From: Carya illinoinensis
Taxonomy: Eukaryota > Streptophyta > Magnoliopsida > Fagales > Juglandaceae
DNA length: 64,000 nt
Assembly: GCF_018687715.1 (NCBI RefSeq)
Contig: NC_056754.1
Coordinates: 19,391,501 to 19,455,500, forward strand
Direction: 5' to 3'
Numbering within the stretch: the first letter of the stretch is position 1; every line of letters starts with the position of its first letter. Below are positions 24,887 to 36,576 of the stretch, piece after piece. Under the pieces are notes generated by a model, which was given only the letters and a program-made list of their open reading frames with translations, was not told the DNA's origin and ran no database searches. The position numbers and the translations under genes were made by a program.

Positions 24887-25318
24887 CTACTTCTCAATAT
24901 AGAAAATGTTGACCTCCATGGTCATGTTTCCAAAAGATAACTTCATCAACCCATTCCTGCAAATTATAAGTGCATTAGCCGTAGCAAGGAAATGTCTACC
25001 TAATATGAGAGGAACTTTAGAATTAGACTCAACAACTGATTGAGTGTCCAAAATTAAGAAATCAACAGGATAATAAAATTTGTTAATTTGGATCAAAACA
25101 TCCTCAACTATCCCTCTCGGTTTCTTAACTGAACGATCAGCCAACTGAAGTACGACAGAAGTAGGCTTAATTTCACCCAAACCAAGCTACAAATAAATGG
25201 AATAAGGCATCAAATTAACACTAGCTTCTAGATCTAGCAAGGCTTGCCCAAACTCATGATTCCCAATATTACATGCAATGGTTGGACAACCAGGATTCTT
25301 GTACTTAGGAGGAATTCG
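24887..25318 (-). pseudogene. Retroviral-type aspartic protease region (Ty3)
   Basis: Contains GCPTIACNIGNHEFGQALLD, then the active-site block and VVLQLADRSVKKPRGIVEDV, ending LGRHFLATANALIICRNG. The usual active site in this clade reads D-L-G-A-S; here the glycine codon has become glutamate (about 25,225-25,235), a single G-to-A change expected to abolish activity. In-frame TAG codons lie at 25,187-25,189 and 25,319-25,321, and another ends the frame at 24,887-24,889. Confidence 0.75.
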
Positions 25319-25321
25319 CTA

Positions 25322-27118
25322 CTCAATTAGAGCACTAACTTGCTCTGTCAGAAATGCTGTCTTCTTAATATGATGCTTTCTCTTAACTGTACACAAATCT
25401 TTAAGAATTTTTGCATAAGTGGGAACTTGTTTAATAACATGCAAAAGAGGAAGGTTAATCTTTACCTGCCTGAGGTTCTCCAAGATTTCATTACTAGGAT
25501 CCAAAGTTCGTATACCAGATTTTAAAACTTGAGGAAATGGTACCTTAACTGGACTCTTGATTACCTCGGCATCCTTGGGGAAATCGGTGCTATCATTGTT
25601 TTGTTCCTCTTCAACATCCTCTTGCTTATCAGTTGTTGGGATGTGTAAGGACTTACCACTTATTGTCGTAATGGCATTGACTTCTTTTAAATTTTTTTGT
25701 GCCATATGCTGACCTTGGGGTGCGGATTGAGCTTGAGAAGGAAACTTGCCACGCTCATTCACACTCAAGGAGTTTATTATCTTGGATATATGACTCTTTA
25801 TCTCTTTGTTTTCTTCAACAACCTGCATAATCAAATATTCAAATTTTTGATTAGTTTTGCTCTGTGCCTCAATAAAAGCATGCAAAGTGTATTCTAAAGG
25901 ACTCCTAGAAGATGAAGGTGCATGATATGGTGCAGGATATGATCTAGGGGGTTGTGCAGGCGGTTGGTTTTCAGACTTCCAGCTAAAATTGGGGTGATTA
26001 CGTCACCTAAGATTGTAGGTATCAGAGAAAGGTGCAACAGGCTTCATGTACATACCTAAGGCATTACATTGTTCCTCATACATCCCTCTCATCTCAGCAA
26101 ATGTGGGACACTCTTGGGCAAGGTGATCTACCCCACCACACACAAAACATCATCCAAAAGACTCTGCATGATTAGCCACGTGTGTTGGCTTTAAGTTTTT
26201 ATTCTTCAACACCTCTAGCTCCCTAGTGAGCATCTCAACCTTAGCCTTTAGGTTATCTTCTTCCCTGAGATGGTAAATTTCACCACCATTTAGGTTTCCT
26301 GCAGGTCGTGACCTATTTGTGCTTTCAGTAGCACTAGGTTCAGTCCAAGTGTGAGCTTTTTCAACAAGCTCATTGAGGTATTCTATGGCCTCATCAGGAT
26401 TTTTCTGCAAGAACTCACCATTACACATCATCTCCACAAATTGACGCTCTCTAGGTGTAACTCCTTCATAAAAATAGCTCACTAAGCGCCAATTCTCATA
26501 CCCATGGTGAGGACACATACTCAATAGCTCCTTAAATCTCTCTCAAGACTGATACAAAGTCTCACTGTCCTTTTGTACAAAGCTGGAGATTTGCCTTTTT
26601 AAAACATTGGTCTTATGTTGGGGAAAGTATTTATTAAAGAAGACCTGAGTCATCTCATTCCATGACCCAATAGATCGTGGTCTCAATGAGTATAGCTAAC
26701 TCTTAGCTCTATCCTTCAAAGAGAAAGGAAAGAACTTAAGTCTCACAATGTCATCAGTTGCATTTTGACTATGAAAAATTGCAACTACTTCCTCAAACTC
26801 CCTAATGTGCACATATGGATTTTCATTTTCCAAGCCATGAAAAATAGGGAGTAACTGTATCATCCCTGTTTTAAAATTCAATTGGTGAATATTAGCTAGA
26901 AACATGATGCATGATGGTGTGGCTGTGCGTGTAGGGTGGAGGTAATCCTGAAGGGTCCTAGTGGGTTGATCTTCATGTTCACTCATTTTCTCAGAATTAG
27001 AAGAATTTTCAAACAAATGATCAGAAAAGTTAAACTCAGACTCTAACACTGGTCTACAAGCAAACCGACCAAAGGCGTCTCTATACCTGTGCATGCAAGG
27101 TAGAGAAAAGCGCAACAC
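25322..27118 (-). pseudogene. Ty3 gag, interrupted by nonsense codons
   Basis: One continuous frame from about 27,118 with no frameshift. It holds TLQDYLHPTRTATPSC, IQLLPIFHGLENENPYVHIR, RLKFFPFSLKDRAKS, CPHHGYENWRLVSYFYEGV and a CX2CX4HX4C zinc knuckle (C-FV-C-GGVD-H-LAQE-C) near 26,110-26,150, then a low-complexity linker to 25,319. Stops interrupt it at 26,696-26,698, 26,543-26,545, 26,150-26,152 and 26,003-26,005; conserved neighbours suggest each was a tryptophan codon. The gag protein would form the particle core; this copy cannot make it. Confidence 0.82.
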
Positions 27119-27263
27119 TAAAAAAAAACTACAAAAAGAAATAGAAAATAAAAAAAATGCAGCAAGTTAAAAGAGGGAACGAAGTTACCGCCTTTACAAA
27201 CTGTTGAAAAGAAAAACTCTCTCACAATTCTTCTACCGTCTCCCCAGCAACGGCGCCAAAATT

Positions 27264-28630
27264 TGATTACGCCCAAAGAATAACACGGTAGTTGTAGCAC
27301 AGCTTTGGGGTGTCGATTCCACAGGGAGACAAATTAAAAGAATAGTAAGAGGAAAGAAACTAAAGAAAAATATTAAATAAGTAATAGAGAACAAATATTA
27401 ATTTTAAATGTAAATTAAAGTGAAGCAAAATGATTAACAGAAAAAGTACTCAAATTTGACAAACAGTAGAGCGTCGGGAATCCGTTGCACAAATCTGGTA
27501 TTTTAATTATTCTTAATTCATTGGATAACTCAATTAGGAACTCAATTCCCGCAATTTCTAATCGGAAGGTATAGATTTATAAACCAAACTTAAATAAAAT
27601 GTAACCCTTTGAAAAAAAACATTCACCACTTTTAAAAAACGTGAATTACTACCTCTATTGATAAAATCTAATGACGACAATATACTCAGGAAGCGATATT
27701 GCAGCAAAAAACTAAATCAATATAGATAAATAATTGATCTAAACATAATCAAAAAACTAATCCATTCAATAGAAAAAGTATGATTGAATCCATAAACAGA
27801 ATAAATTCTATGATTATTCGGAGAAGAAAACATCAACGATGAATTGAGAATGATAAAACAAAAGAGTTTTAGAAATTGAAAATCAAATACATGAATTAAA
27901 AATAAATTAGAAATACCATCTAATGTGCAAGTTCATCCCTAACCCTACTTGAGAATTTAGTTATCCATAAATATAATGGACAACAAAAATCTCCAGAGAA
28001 AACTGAAGCGAACGGTGGCCATGGAAGTGATTTTCTCCTCTCTTCAGATCTGCCTCTTGTGCCTCTTACTCCCCTCCATTTCGTGCTAATGATATGCTTA
28101 TATAGGGTAAGAAACAAATCCTAATGTCCTCTTGATTTCCGCATAAAAAAATCGCCTAAAGTTTAGGACTTATCTTGGCAGCCACGTACACCCTTCAGGA
28201 GTTCGAATTTGGAAATTCTTATTAGAGACAAAGTTATAGCCCTTTAAGATATCTTTTTAATGCATCAAGAATCGCATTAATCCAATATATGAGTAAAAAG
28301 ATACAGTCAAAAGACTAAAAGTATATCCAGACTGTCCCTAGTGAATTTCGGACTTGGACTTCTTGTGGTCTCATTTTGTGATTTTTTTTCTTTTTCTTTT
28401 CTTCCAAATTGCTCTTAAACCCTATGAATGTCCTCCTTTGAATTTAACTGAGCTTGACTTACTCTTTTATAAACTCTGAAATTAGACATAAAAAAAAACG
28501 TCTTAGGAGTATTCCAACGTAAATAGAAATTCAATTTAAGAATACACATTAATTCCTATGATTTCTATCCACATTTTAGCATTTTAGTCCAATAATAGGA
28601 TATATAGAGTGCACTTTCGCACACTCATTA
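27264..28630 (-). repeat. Ty3 element 5' LTR
   Basis: Complete at 1,367 bp. On minus a TATA box (CCTATATAAGC) lies at about 28,092-28,102, inside the 83 bp missing from the other LTR. The end is TAATGAGTG.. rather than the usual TG, a single change from the TGATGAGTG seen in the partner. Confidence 0.88.
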
Positions 28631-28635
28631 GTCGT

Positions 28636-29815
28636 CGTCCGTTAACGTCACTTTCTTCTCTTTACTTGGTAGCTTCCTCGCTCTCTCTCTAAAAGTTTGT
28701 GTTTGTGGATTTGAGATTTTGTGTTTGTAGATATGCTTTTTGGGATTTTTTATTTTTAAAATCTTCCAGTAAAACCGTGTTTGTCGATCTACATGCTCGC
28801 AACACTATAAATTTTGTAAAACTGCGTGTAGTTTTTTGTGTCTGAAAAATAATGTTATGATGTGTTCTCAGTTTGTATATCACTTTCATTTCTTGTTGGT
28901 TGTTTACCACTTTGGCTAGATCTATTTCTGTGTTTTTAGATCTGAGTTTTTATGCTTATAGATCTAAGTTTCTGTGTTTGCAGATCTGAGTTCCTGTGCT
29001 TGTAGATTTAAGTTTATGTTGGTATGGTACCCGTATTTGTTGAATCCCAAATCTGTTGGCTTATCTATGTTTTTTTTTTCCCCTTCCTTCCTTTGGGTCT
29101 GGGTCTGTATTTGTGTTTGTTTTGTTTTTTCTACTGAAAATATTTTTTGTTGTTTATTTACAAATTTTTCCTTAATGTCACTGATTATTAGATTATTAAT
29201 AATGAGATCTCATTTGGGGAAAACCCAAAATATTTTCTTGGATTCTAACAATAGATTATTAGATATCCAGTGAAAAAAATTATTTTTATGAATTCTTCGA
29301 ATGAGCTTGATTTCTATAGTCTATGCTAGTGAAATGCATGGGTTGAGTTTGAAATGTGTGGATCTGGGATCTTGGTGGAAAAGGCTTATATGAGGTGGGT
29401 GGAAATGTTTAGGTACTCCTGATTTGGTATTCACATCCTACCATAAACTGTCACTAACTTTCAATGGCATGACATATTGTTGACATTCTTGGCTTCACTA
29501 CCGGCGAAAAAGGAAAATCATTTCACTCTTTATTTAGCTTTTACTTTGTCGATTATGTTGTTAACTTTCTAGAATATCAAACTTTTTTTTTTTTTTTTAA
29601 TAATGGTAGGGGGATTGAATCTAGTTTTCTCACTTGTCCAAAGTACTTTGGCAACTTTCTATAATATCAAACTTTGATTAACGTGGATGCTTATATTTTG
29701 CGACGGCCATGACTCTGTTTTTATGGATTGCCAGCCTCTTTACTGTTAGCTCTTGATTTGTCATTTTAGCACTCAATCTTCTTAGTGAAGACGAACGCCA
29801 ATTGACACTCAATCT

Positions 29816-29884
<69 letters not shown>

Positions 29885-30457
29885 TTGAGGAAGTTGATCA
29901 TCTGGTATAAGTTCTTCTAACTCTCATGTTATCAGATTGTTTATTTTGAGTTTGGTTTGTATTGAATGATTGAATTAGCCAAAATCCACCGTTTGAATTT
30001 GAGTTTGATTCTCTTGTTAATTTATTGACTTTTTTTTCTCTTTTTTAGTTACTTTTATCAAGGTTCATGTACCGAATAAAAAGTACCTAACATTTGATAT
30101 TGAATAAATATTCACCAGAATGTTAGAATGATCTAGAAAATATTCAATAATGTTATTTACTTTACATTGTTATGTATTAGTTGTGAAGTATTATTATTTA
30201 TTTTGTTATTTGTAAATTTATATTTTTCATTGTGATGTAGCAACAATATTATCTATTTTGATTTTTATTTATTTTGTTCTTTAATTTATTTGTTTTATAA
30301 AATTCTTTAAAAAGGTGTTTAAGTTAATTTTAAAAAAAAAAAATCTGAACAATTTAAACATGATATCATTTAAAAAAAAAAACAAAAAGTGCTATAATTT
30401 TGTTTTAAAGTTAATAAAGTTATTTTTTTTAAAAAAATTATTACAAAACCCAGATTC
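28636..30457. other. hAT-host remainder between two LTR elements
   Basis: AT-rich, with repeated TTTGTGTTTGTAGATCTGAG-like words at 28,690-29,020 that resemble a plant 5'-leader or intron but match no gene I recognise. No transposase. A long dinucleotide tract lies at 29,817-29,885. Confidence 0.4.
29817..29885. repeat. Compound (CT)n(CA)n microsatellite
   Basis: About 24 CT units run directly into about 8 CA units. One predicted minus-strand ORF here is only RE-repeat artefact. Confidence 0.95.
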
Positions 30458-30462
30458 AATCC

Positions 30463-31800
30463 TGTTGAACCCAAGGTTTTAAGTTTTGAGTAATTATATA
30501 TCTACACATGAATTTTGATGATAACAAATGAATTTAAAGAATAAAGAAATCTCAAGCTCAAGTTGTCTACATAATGGAGTCAAGCACATCAAGAAATCAA
30601 GCATGAGGAAGAAGGGAATAAATTCACATTAAAGTTATAGAGTAATATTGTAAATTTTTTCAAAATTCGAAATTAGGATTAATGCTCAAAATTAATATTT
30701 TATCATAAAGCACTAAAATATATTTTCCACATGTGCATGAATTTTTTTTGAAAATTAAATTTGAAAATTTTGAAAGATGATTGATTGTCATCTTTTACAT
30801 GTGCAATCCTTGATTAAAGGGTTGAACTTTGAAAATATTAAAGATGATTGATTGTCATCTTTCACATATGCATGTTTTATTTTAATATTTTCAAAAGTGA
30901 TTGATGCTTTTTAAGACTTATACAAAAGGTAGATGATTTTATTTGAAAAATTTGAAAAGTAAAGTGTGCTCCTTTTGTCATATACAAAAAGTAAAAGATT
31001 AGATTTGAATTTTTTGAAAAGGAAAGTGTGCTCCTTTTGTCATATGCAAAAAGTAAAAGATTAGATTTGAATTTTTTGAAAATGAAAATGTGCTCATTTT
31101 GTCATATGCCAAAAGTAAAAAATTAGGTTTGATTTTTTTTGAAAAAGTAAATGATGATATATTTGACATGTGAATCTTTTTAAATTTGAATATGAAGTCT
31201 CATATGCCTATAAATAGATCATTTGAGAGTTTCACATTTACAACATCCAGAGAATACAACATTCATTCAAAACTTTCATTCTCTCTTCTCTAAGTATTGA
31301 GCCTTAATCCTTGTTCATTTTGAGAGATATAGTTTGCGCTGTATTGTTCTTATTTCACTCATTGAGTAGTGTTTTCTGATAACCTACCCACTATCAGCTC
31401 TTGTATCAGAAAAAAGGTGTATATAACCCTTGTGCGTGTAGAAAGTGTTCTACACGGGAAATATTTGAATCACCACGTGTAAGATGATTGCAAGTGTAGA
31501 GGGTGTTCTACACAGATCCTTTGTAGCGATGTTGTTCAAAAGTGTAATAGGTTTCTATCTCCACCTGAAGTAGGTTGAATAGTAAATTTGGAAATCCTCA
31601 AGGGGTAACTTGAGGCGAGGATGTAGGCAGTGGGGTCGAACCTTGTTAACATACTGAGTTTGTTTCTCTCTTACCCTTACTCTTTATATTTATTACTGTT
31701 TCGTATTTTATTTATATTTTATATTGTATATTTGATTTATAATTGTTATTTTAAATATAACTCAATTCACCCCCCTCTTGTGTTAGTTATCTGGGTAACA
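30463..31800 (+). repeat. SIRE-type copia 5' LTR
   Basis: 1,338 bp. A TATA box (CTATAAATAG) lies at about 31,208-31,217, followed by the probable transcript start near 31,240. At 30,930-31,130 a unit of about 60-65 bp (AAAGTGTGCTCCTTTTGTCA then AAAAGTAAAAGATTA) is repeated three times. Two copies of GTGTTCTACACG-like sequence follow the TATA box and recur in the partial 3' LTR. Confidence 0.9.
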
Positions 31801-31869
31801 ATTGGTATCAAAACTAAGAGATCTATTATAAGATTAACTATCTTTTGAGTTAAGATCTTATAACTAACA

Positions 31870-33500
31870 TTGCAGCTTCATTTGATGAAGGTCAATCTAG
31901 CAGTCGGCCTCCACTCTTTTGTGGAGATAATTACTCATTCTGAAAAGTTAGAATGAGAATATTCCTTCAGGTTCAAGGTCGAGAAATCTGGAAATGTATT
32001 GTAAATGGCCTTATATTCCAACAAAAGTGGTTGATGGAGTAAAGGTCAAAAAGGAAGAAGAAGAGTTTGATCGTGAAGACGATAGACTTTATATTTTGAA
32101 TTTAACTGCTATGAATTTATTATTTAATGCTCTCAATGGAAATGAGTTTAATAGAATAATGACTTGTGCTACGGCAAAAGAAATTTAGGATAATTTAGAA
32201 GTTATTTATGAAGAAATTTCGCAAGTCAATGAATCAAAAATTTATATTCTTACTCATGAATATGAAATGTTTAAGATGAATGATGATGAATCTATTTCTA
32301 GTATGCACACTCGTTTTACTAACATCATAAACAGCTTGACAACTCTTGGTAAAGTTTATTCCAAGGTGGAGATAGTAAGAAAAATTCTCAACTCTCTACC
32401 AAAACGCTGGAAATCAAAAGTGACAGCGATTCTTGAAACTAGAGACCTCAAGAAGCTCAAAGTGAATGAACTCATCGGGTTACTTATCACCCATGAGTAT
32501 ACATTGAAAAGAGGAGAAGAAGAAGGAAAGCCAAAGAAGAGCTTGGCACTTAAAGTTGTTGCTCATGAAAGTGAAAGTGATGAAGATGAGGAAAATGAAG
32601 ACAAAGATGAAGAAGTTGCGATGATAACAAGAAGAATTCAGAAGTTCTTAAAGAAAAATAAAACTCCTCTGAGGACATCCTTCAAAAAGTTTTCCAAGAA
32701 AGATTCAGGTAAAAATGACACTTTAATTTGTTATAAATGCAATAAGCCTGGTCATATCAAACCAGATTGTCTTCTGCTAAAGAAAGATTGAAACAAGGGT
32801 AAGAAGGCAATGAAAGCTACATGAGATGATGATTCAAGTAGTTCAGATAGTGAAGCAAGCAATGGAAAATCAGCAAATTTTTGTCTTATGGTTAAAGATG
32901 ACATTGAGGTAACAAATCTTGATAATATTGAACATCTTTCATATGAAGAATTGCAAAATGTTTTAGAAGAGGTATATGAGGAATTTGAAAAATTAGGTAT
33001 CAAGTATATTGTTTTGAAAAAGAAAAATTCTTCTTTAACAAACGAAATTAATATTTTAAGAAAAGAAAGTATCATTTTGAAAGATGAAAATCTTGAATTG
33101 AATAAGAAGAAAACCGATTTAGAAAATATTGTTGAAAACTTTACGAATGGAAAAAGAAATTTTGAAAAACTTCTTGGTAGTCAAAGATGTGTTTTTGACA
33201 AGGCAGGTTTGGGATATATGTCAAAACAAAAATACAAATCTTATAAAAATTTCTTTGATAATCCTTCTACATCAAAAACTAATATTCAAAATTCTTTTCA
33301 TAAAAATAATTTTGTCAAAAAAAGATATTATTATAATTATTCAAGTTTTTCATATATGTCACATACTATTTGTAATTTTTGTAATAGAAATGGTCATAAT
33401 TATCATACTTGTCATATTAGAAGAAATCATACAATGACTACAAAGGCCATATGGGTATCTAAAAATCTTGTTTATTCTAATACTAATAAATAAAGGACCC
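31870..33500 (+). pseudogene. Copia gag (SIRE type)
   Basis: The frame reads from ASFDEGQSSSRPPLFCGDNY through ESISSMHTRFTNIINSL and VRKILNSLPKRWKSKVTAI to a CCHC knuckle (C-YK-C-NKPG-H-IKPD-C, about 32,730-32,775). A long Asp/Glu/Lys-rich and coiled-coil section follows (VLEEVYEEFEKLGIKY..), then a second CX2CX4HX4C (C-NF-C-NRNG-H-NYHT-C, about 33,370-33,415). In-frame stops fall at about 31,942, 32,186-32,188, 32,789-32,791 and 32,822, and the frame closes at 33,491-33,493. Two knuckles in an extended gag are usual for this lineage. Confidence 0.82.
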
Positions 33501-33539
33501 AAAGAACTTGGGTACCAAGAAAAATCATTTTAATTGTTT

Positions 33540-36013
33540 TTATAGGTATGCATGAAGTCATCTACAAGCAAAAACAAGTGATTTTTGGATAGTGGATGTT
33601 CAAGACATATGACGGGAGACAAGACTAAGTTCTTTGATCTTAGATCTAAAGAAGAAAGACACGTGACATTTGGAGACAACTCGAAATGGAAGATCGTGGG
33701 AATAGGTAAAATTGGTAATGAATCTTCTCTCATAATTGAAGATGTTTTACTTGTTGAATGTTTAAAACATAATCTTTTGAGTATAAGTCAATTATATGAT
33801 AAAAGATTTACAGTTACTTTCAAAATGGATAAGTGCATTATTTTAAATGATCATATATTTGTTTTATTGCTTTTAGAAGCAATAATATTTATACAATTGA
33901 TTTTGAAGAAATTACCTCACAAGATGCTATTTTCTTTTCAGTTCAAAATGAAACTAGTTGACTATGGTATAGAAGATTAGGTCATGCCAACAAGGAACTT
34001 ATTTCCAAACTTTCAAAAAATGATCTTGTGAGAGATTTACCAAAAATAAATTTTCTTAAAAATAAAATTTGTGATGCATGCCAATTTGGTAAACAAACAA
34101 AAACTTCTTTTAAAACCAAGAAACATATTTCTACTACTAAATCATTGCAACTGATACACATGGATCTTTTTGGACCAAATAGAGTTGCAAATCTAGGAGG
34201 AAAATATTATGCATTTGTTATTGTTGATGATTTTTCTAGATAAACTTGGGTCATCTTTCTTGCTAATAAAGATGAGGCACATAATGCTTTTACCAAGTTA
34301 TGCAAGAGAATTCAAAATGAAAAGGGCTATACTATTTCAAGTATCCGAAGTGATAGGGGAAAAGAGTTTGTTAATAAAAATATTGAAATATTTTGTGATG
34401 AAAATGGTTTTGTGCATAATTTTTCTGCTTCTCGAACTCCTCAACAAAATGAAGTAGTAGAGAGGAAAAATAGATCTATTCAAGAGATGGCAAGAATAAT
34501 GCTCAATAAGAACAACTTACCTAGTTATTTTTGGGCCGAAGCGGTAAGTACTGCATGTTATGTTATAAATAGAGTTATGCTAAGGTCTAAGTTAGATAAA
34601 ACCCCTATGAGCTTTGAAATGAGAAAAAGCCAAACCTTGGTTACTTTCATGTATTTGGATATAAATGTTTTATTTTGAATGATATGGATAATTTAGGCAA
34701 GTTTGATGCAAAATCTGATGAATGTATCTTTCTCGGGTATTCTATTAATAGTAAAGCTTATAGAGTATTCAATAAAAAGAATTTGACTGTACAAGAATCT
34801 ATGCATATAGTATTTGATGAATCTAATTCTCCACTCTCCAAGAAATTTATTGATGAATAAACAGGAGGTATAAATAACATGGAAGGTCTCAATCTCAACA
34901 AAGAGAAAACAATAGAGGAAGTTCAACATGGAGCCATCAGCAAAGATCAACAAAATTTAATACAAGATGCAACCAAACAGTAGAAATTTGTGAAAGATCA
35001 TCCAGTGGAACAAATTTTGGGAGAACCTTCATGAGATGTAAGTACTCGATCATCTCTTAGAAATATTTGCAATCATATTACTTTTCTATCTCAAATTGAA
35101 CCCAAAAATATTGATGACGCACTTCTTGATGAATCTTGGATTCTAGCTATGCAAAAAGAGTTGAATCAATTTGAAAGAAATAATATTTGGACACTTGTTC
35201 CTAGACCCAAAAATCATACTATTATTGAAACAAAATGGGTTTTTAGAAACAAGAAAGATGAGTCCGGAGTCATTACTAGAAATAAGGCTCGACTTGTAGC
35301 CCAAGGTTTTAATCAAGAAGAAGGAATCGATTATGATGAGACATATGCACCAGTCGCAAGATTAGAAGCTATTCGAATGCTACTTGCATATGCTTATTAT
35401 AAATATTTCAAACTTTTTCAAATGGATGTTAAAAGTGCTTTCTTAAATGGTTTTATAAATGAAGAGTATATGTTGAGCAACTTCCAGGTTTTGAAAATCA
35501 TATTTCCCTAAATCATGTTTTCAAACTCACAAAAGCACTATATGGACTTAAACAAGCTCTTAGAGTTTGGTACGAGAGACTCAGTAGTTTCTTGATTGAA
35601 AAAGGTTTTTTAAGAGGAAAAATCGACACAACTCTTTTCATTAAATATGAAAATGATGATATTCTTTTGATTCAGATTTATGTTGATGATATAATATTCG
35701 GTGCTACTAATGAAAATATGTGTCAAGTTTTTGCTAAGACTATGCAGGAAGAATTTGAGATGAGCATGATGGGAGAACTTACATTGTTTCTCGAATTGCA
35801 CATTAAGCAAGCAAAAAGTGGGACATTCATCAATCAATCAAAATATATTAAGGAATTACTGAAGAAGTTTGTGATGGAAAGTGCTAAGGAAATTAGAACA
35901 CCAATGAGCCCATCAACTAAACTTGATAAAGATGAATCCAGTAAGCCAGTTGACTCGAAAATATATCGAGGTATGATTGGTAGCTTATTATATTTAACAG
36001 CCAGTAGACCAGA
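33540..36013 (+). pseudogene. Copia pol: protease, integrase, RT; frameshifted
   Basis: Order: protease (DSGCSRHMTGD, about 33,583-33,615), GAG-pre-integrase (RRLGHANKELISKL, about 33,968-34,010), integrase with its first Asp in HMDLFGPNR, second in RSDRGKEFVN and Glu in PQQNEVVERKNR, then RT from WILAMQKELNQFERNNIWTL with an intact YVDDIIFG catalytic box (about 35,680-35,700). It ends at MIGSLLYLTASRPDI, where RNase H should start. The pieces use at least three reading frames (changes near 33,500, 33,980-34,028, 34,670, 34,860-35,150 and 35,470-35,590) plus stops such as 34,241-34,243. Not functional. Confidence 0.85.
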
Positions 36014-36410
36014 TATCAGAAAAATGGTGTGTATAACCTTTGTGCTTGTAGAAAGCGTTCTACACGAGAAATAATTGAATCACCACGTGTAAGGTGATTG
36101 CAAGTGTAGAGGGTGTTCTACACAGATTCTTTGTAGCGGTATTATTCAAAGGTGTAATAGTTTTCTATCTCCACCTGAAAGAGGTTAAATAGTAAATTTG
36201 GAAATTCTCAAGGGGTAACTTGAGGCGAGGACGTAGGCAATGGGGCCGAACCTCGTTAACATACTGAGTTTGCTTCTCTCTTACTCTTACTCTTTATATT
36301 TATTACTGTTTCGTATTTTGTTTATATTTTATATTGTATATTTGATTTATAATTGTTATTTTAAATATAACTCAATTCACCCCCCTCTTGTATTAGTCAT
36401 CTAGACAACA
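36014..36410 (+). repeat. Truncated copia 3' LTR (last 397 bp)
   Basis: Aligns without visible length change to 31,404-31,800 of the 5' LTR. It starts inside TATCAGAAAAA, a word present both at the pol break and in the LTR, so the deletion probably joined the two at that microhomology. Confidence 0.88.
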
Positions 36411-36576
36411 AATCCTATTATAACTCGAATATCTGGGTTTTATGGCAAAAAAAAAAGAAATCTGGATATTTAATTACAATCCAGACAATTCGTCTGAATT
36501 TTGGAATCCGAATCCGATTATGGCAGGATATCTGGATTTGGATAATCGGATCCGGTTGAACACCCCTAAAATGAAC

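Larger units (their letters stand above)
21278..28630 (-). mobile_element. Ty3 (Athila/Tat-type) LTR retrotransposon, internally deleted
   Basis: Two LTRs (21,278-22,553 and 27,264-28,630) flank 4.7 kb. Flanking pentamers GTCAT and GTCGT match 4/5. The primer site on minus (27,246-27,261) contains TTTGGCGCCGTTGCTGGGG, the form usual for Athila/Tat elements, which prime with a tRNA of the Asp type. A purine-rich TTGGGAGGTG precedes the 3' LTR. Internal order on minus: gag, protease, linker, then the integrase C-terminal part only; reverse transcriptase, RNase H and the integrase core are missing. The 3' non-coding part includes AACATTGAGGACAATGTTT next to TTAAGTTGGGGGTGG, typical of this clade. 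Not autonomous. Confidence 0.88.
30463..36410 (+). mobile_element. Ty1-copia SIRE/Maximus-type retrotransposon, truncated 3' LTR
   Basis: 5' LTR 30,463-31,800 (TGTTGAACCC..GGGTAACA), primer site at 31,802 (TTGGTATCAAAAC, a one- or two-base variant of the initiator-Met tRNA complement), gag-pol 31,870-36,013, and the last 397 bp of the 3' LTR (36,014-36,410, ending GACAACA). Flanks are AATCC on both sides (30,458-30,462 and 36,411-36,415), a perfect target duplication. The long LTR, long gag with a coiled-coil extension, and gene order gag-protease-integrase-RT fit SIRE/Maximus. RNase H and the first ~940 bp of the 3' LTR are lost. Confidence 0.9.
18787..36568. mobile_element. Old hAT-like element, split by nested retrotransposons
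   Basis: Left end TAAGGGTGTGCATCTGAACC and the reverse complement of the right end, TAGGGGTGTTCAACCGGAT, are imperfect inverted repeats of the hAT TAGGG type. Flanks AAATGAAT (18,779-18,786) and AAATGAAC (36,569-36,576) match at 7 of 8 positions. Both subterminal regions are rich in ATCCGGA-like words. Removing the Ty3 element (21,278-28,630) and the copia element (30,463-36,410), each with its own 5-bp duplication, leaves about 4.5 kb. That remainder contains a MITE, CATGC-rich repeats and a possible LTR, and I see no hAT transposase in it. Treating the two ends as one element is an inference from the matching ends and duplication. Confidence 0.6.

Noticed and set aside
29678..29881. ORF rich in RE repeats
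   Set aside because: Translation of the CT microsatellite.
33129..33437. Ile-rich ORF overlapping copia gag
   Set aside because: Shadow of the gag coiled-coil and zinc-knuckle frame.
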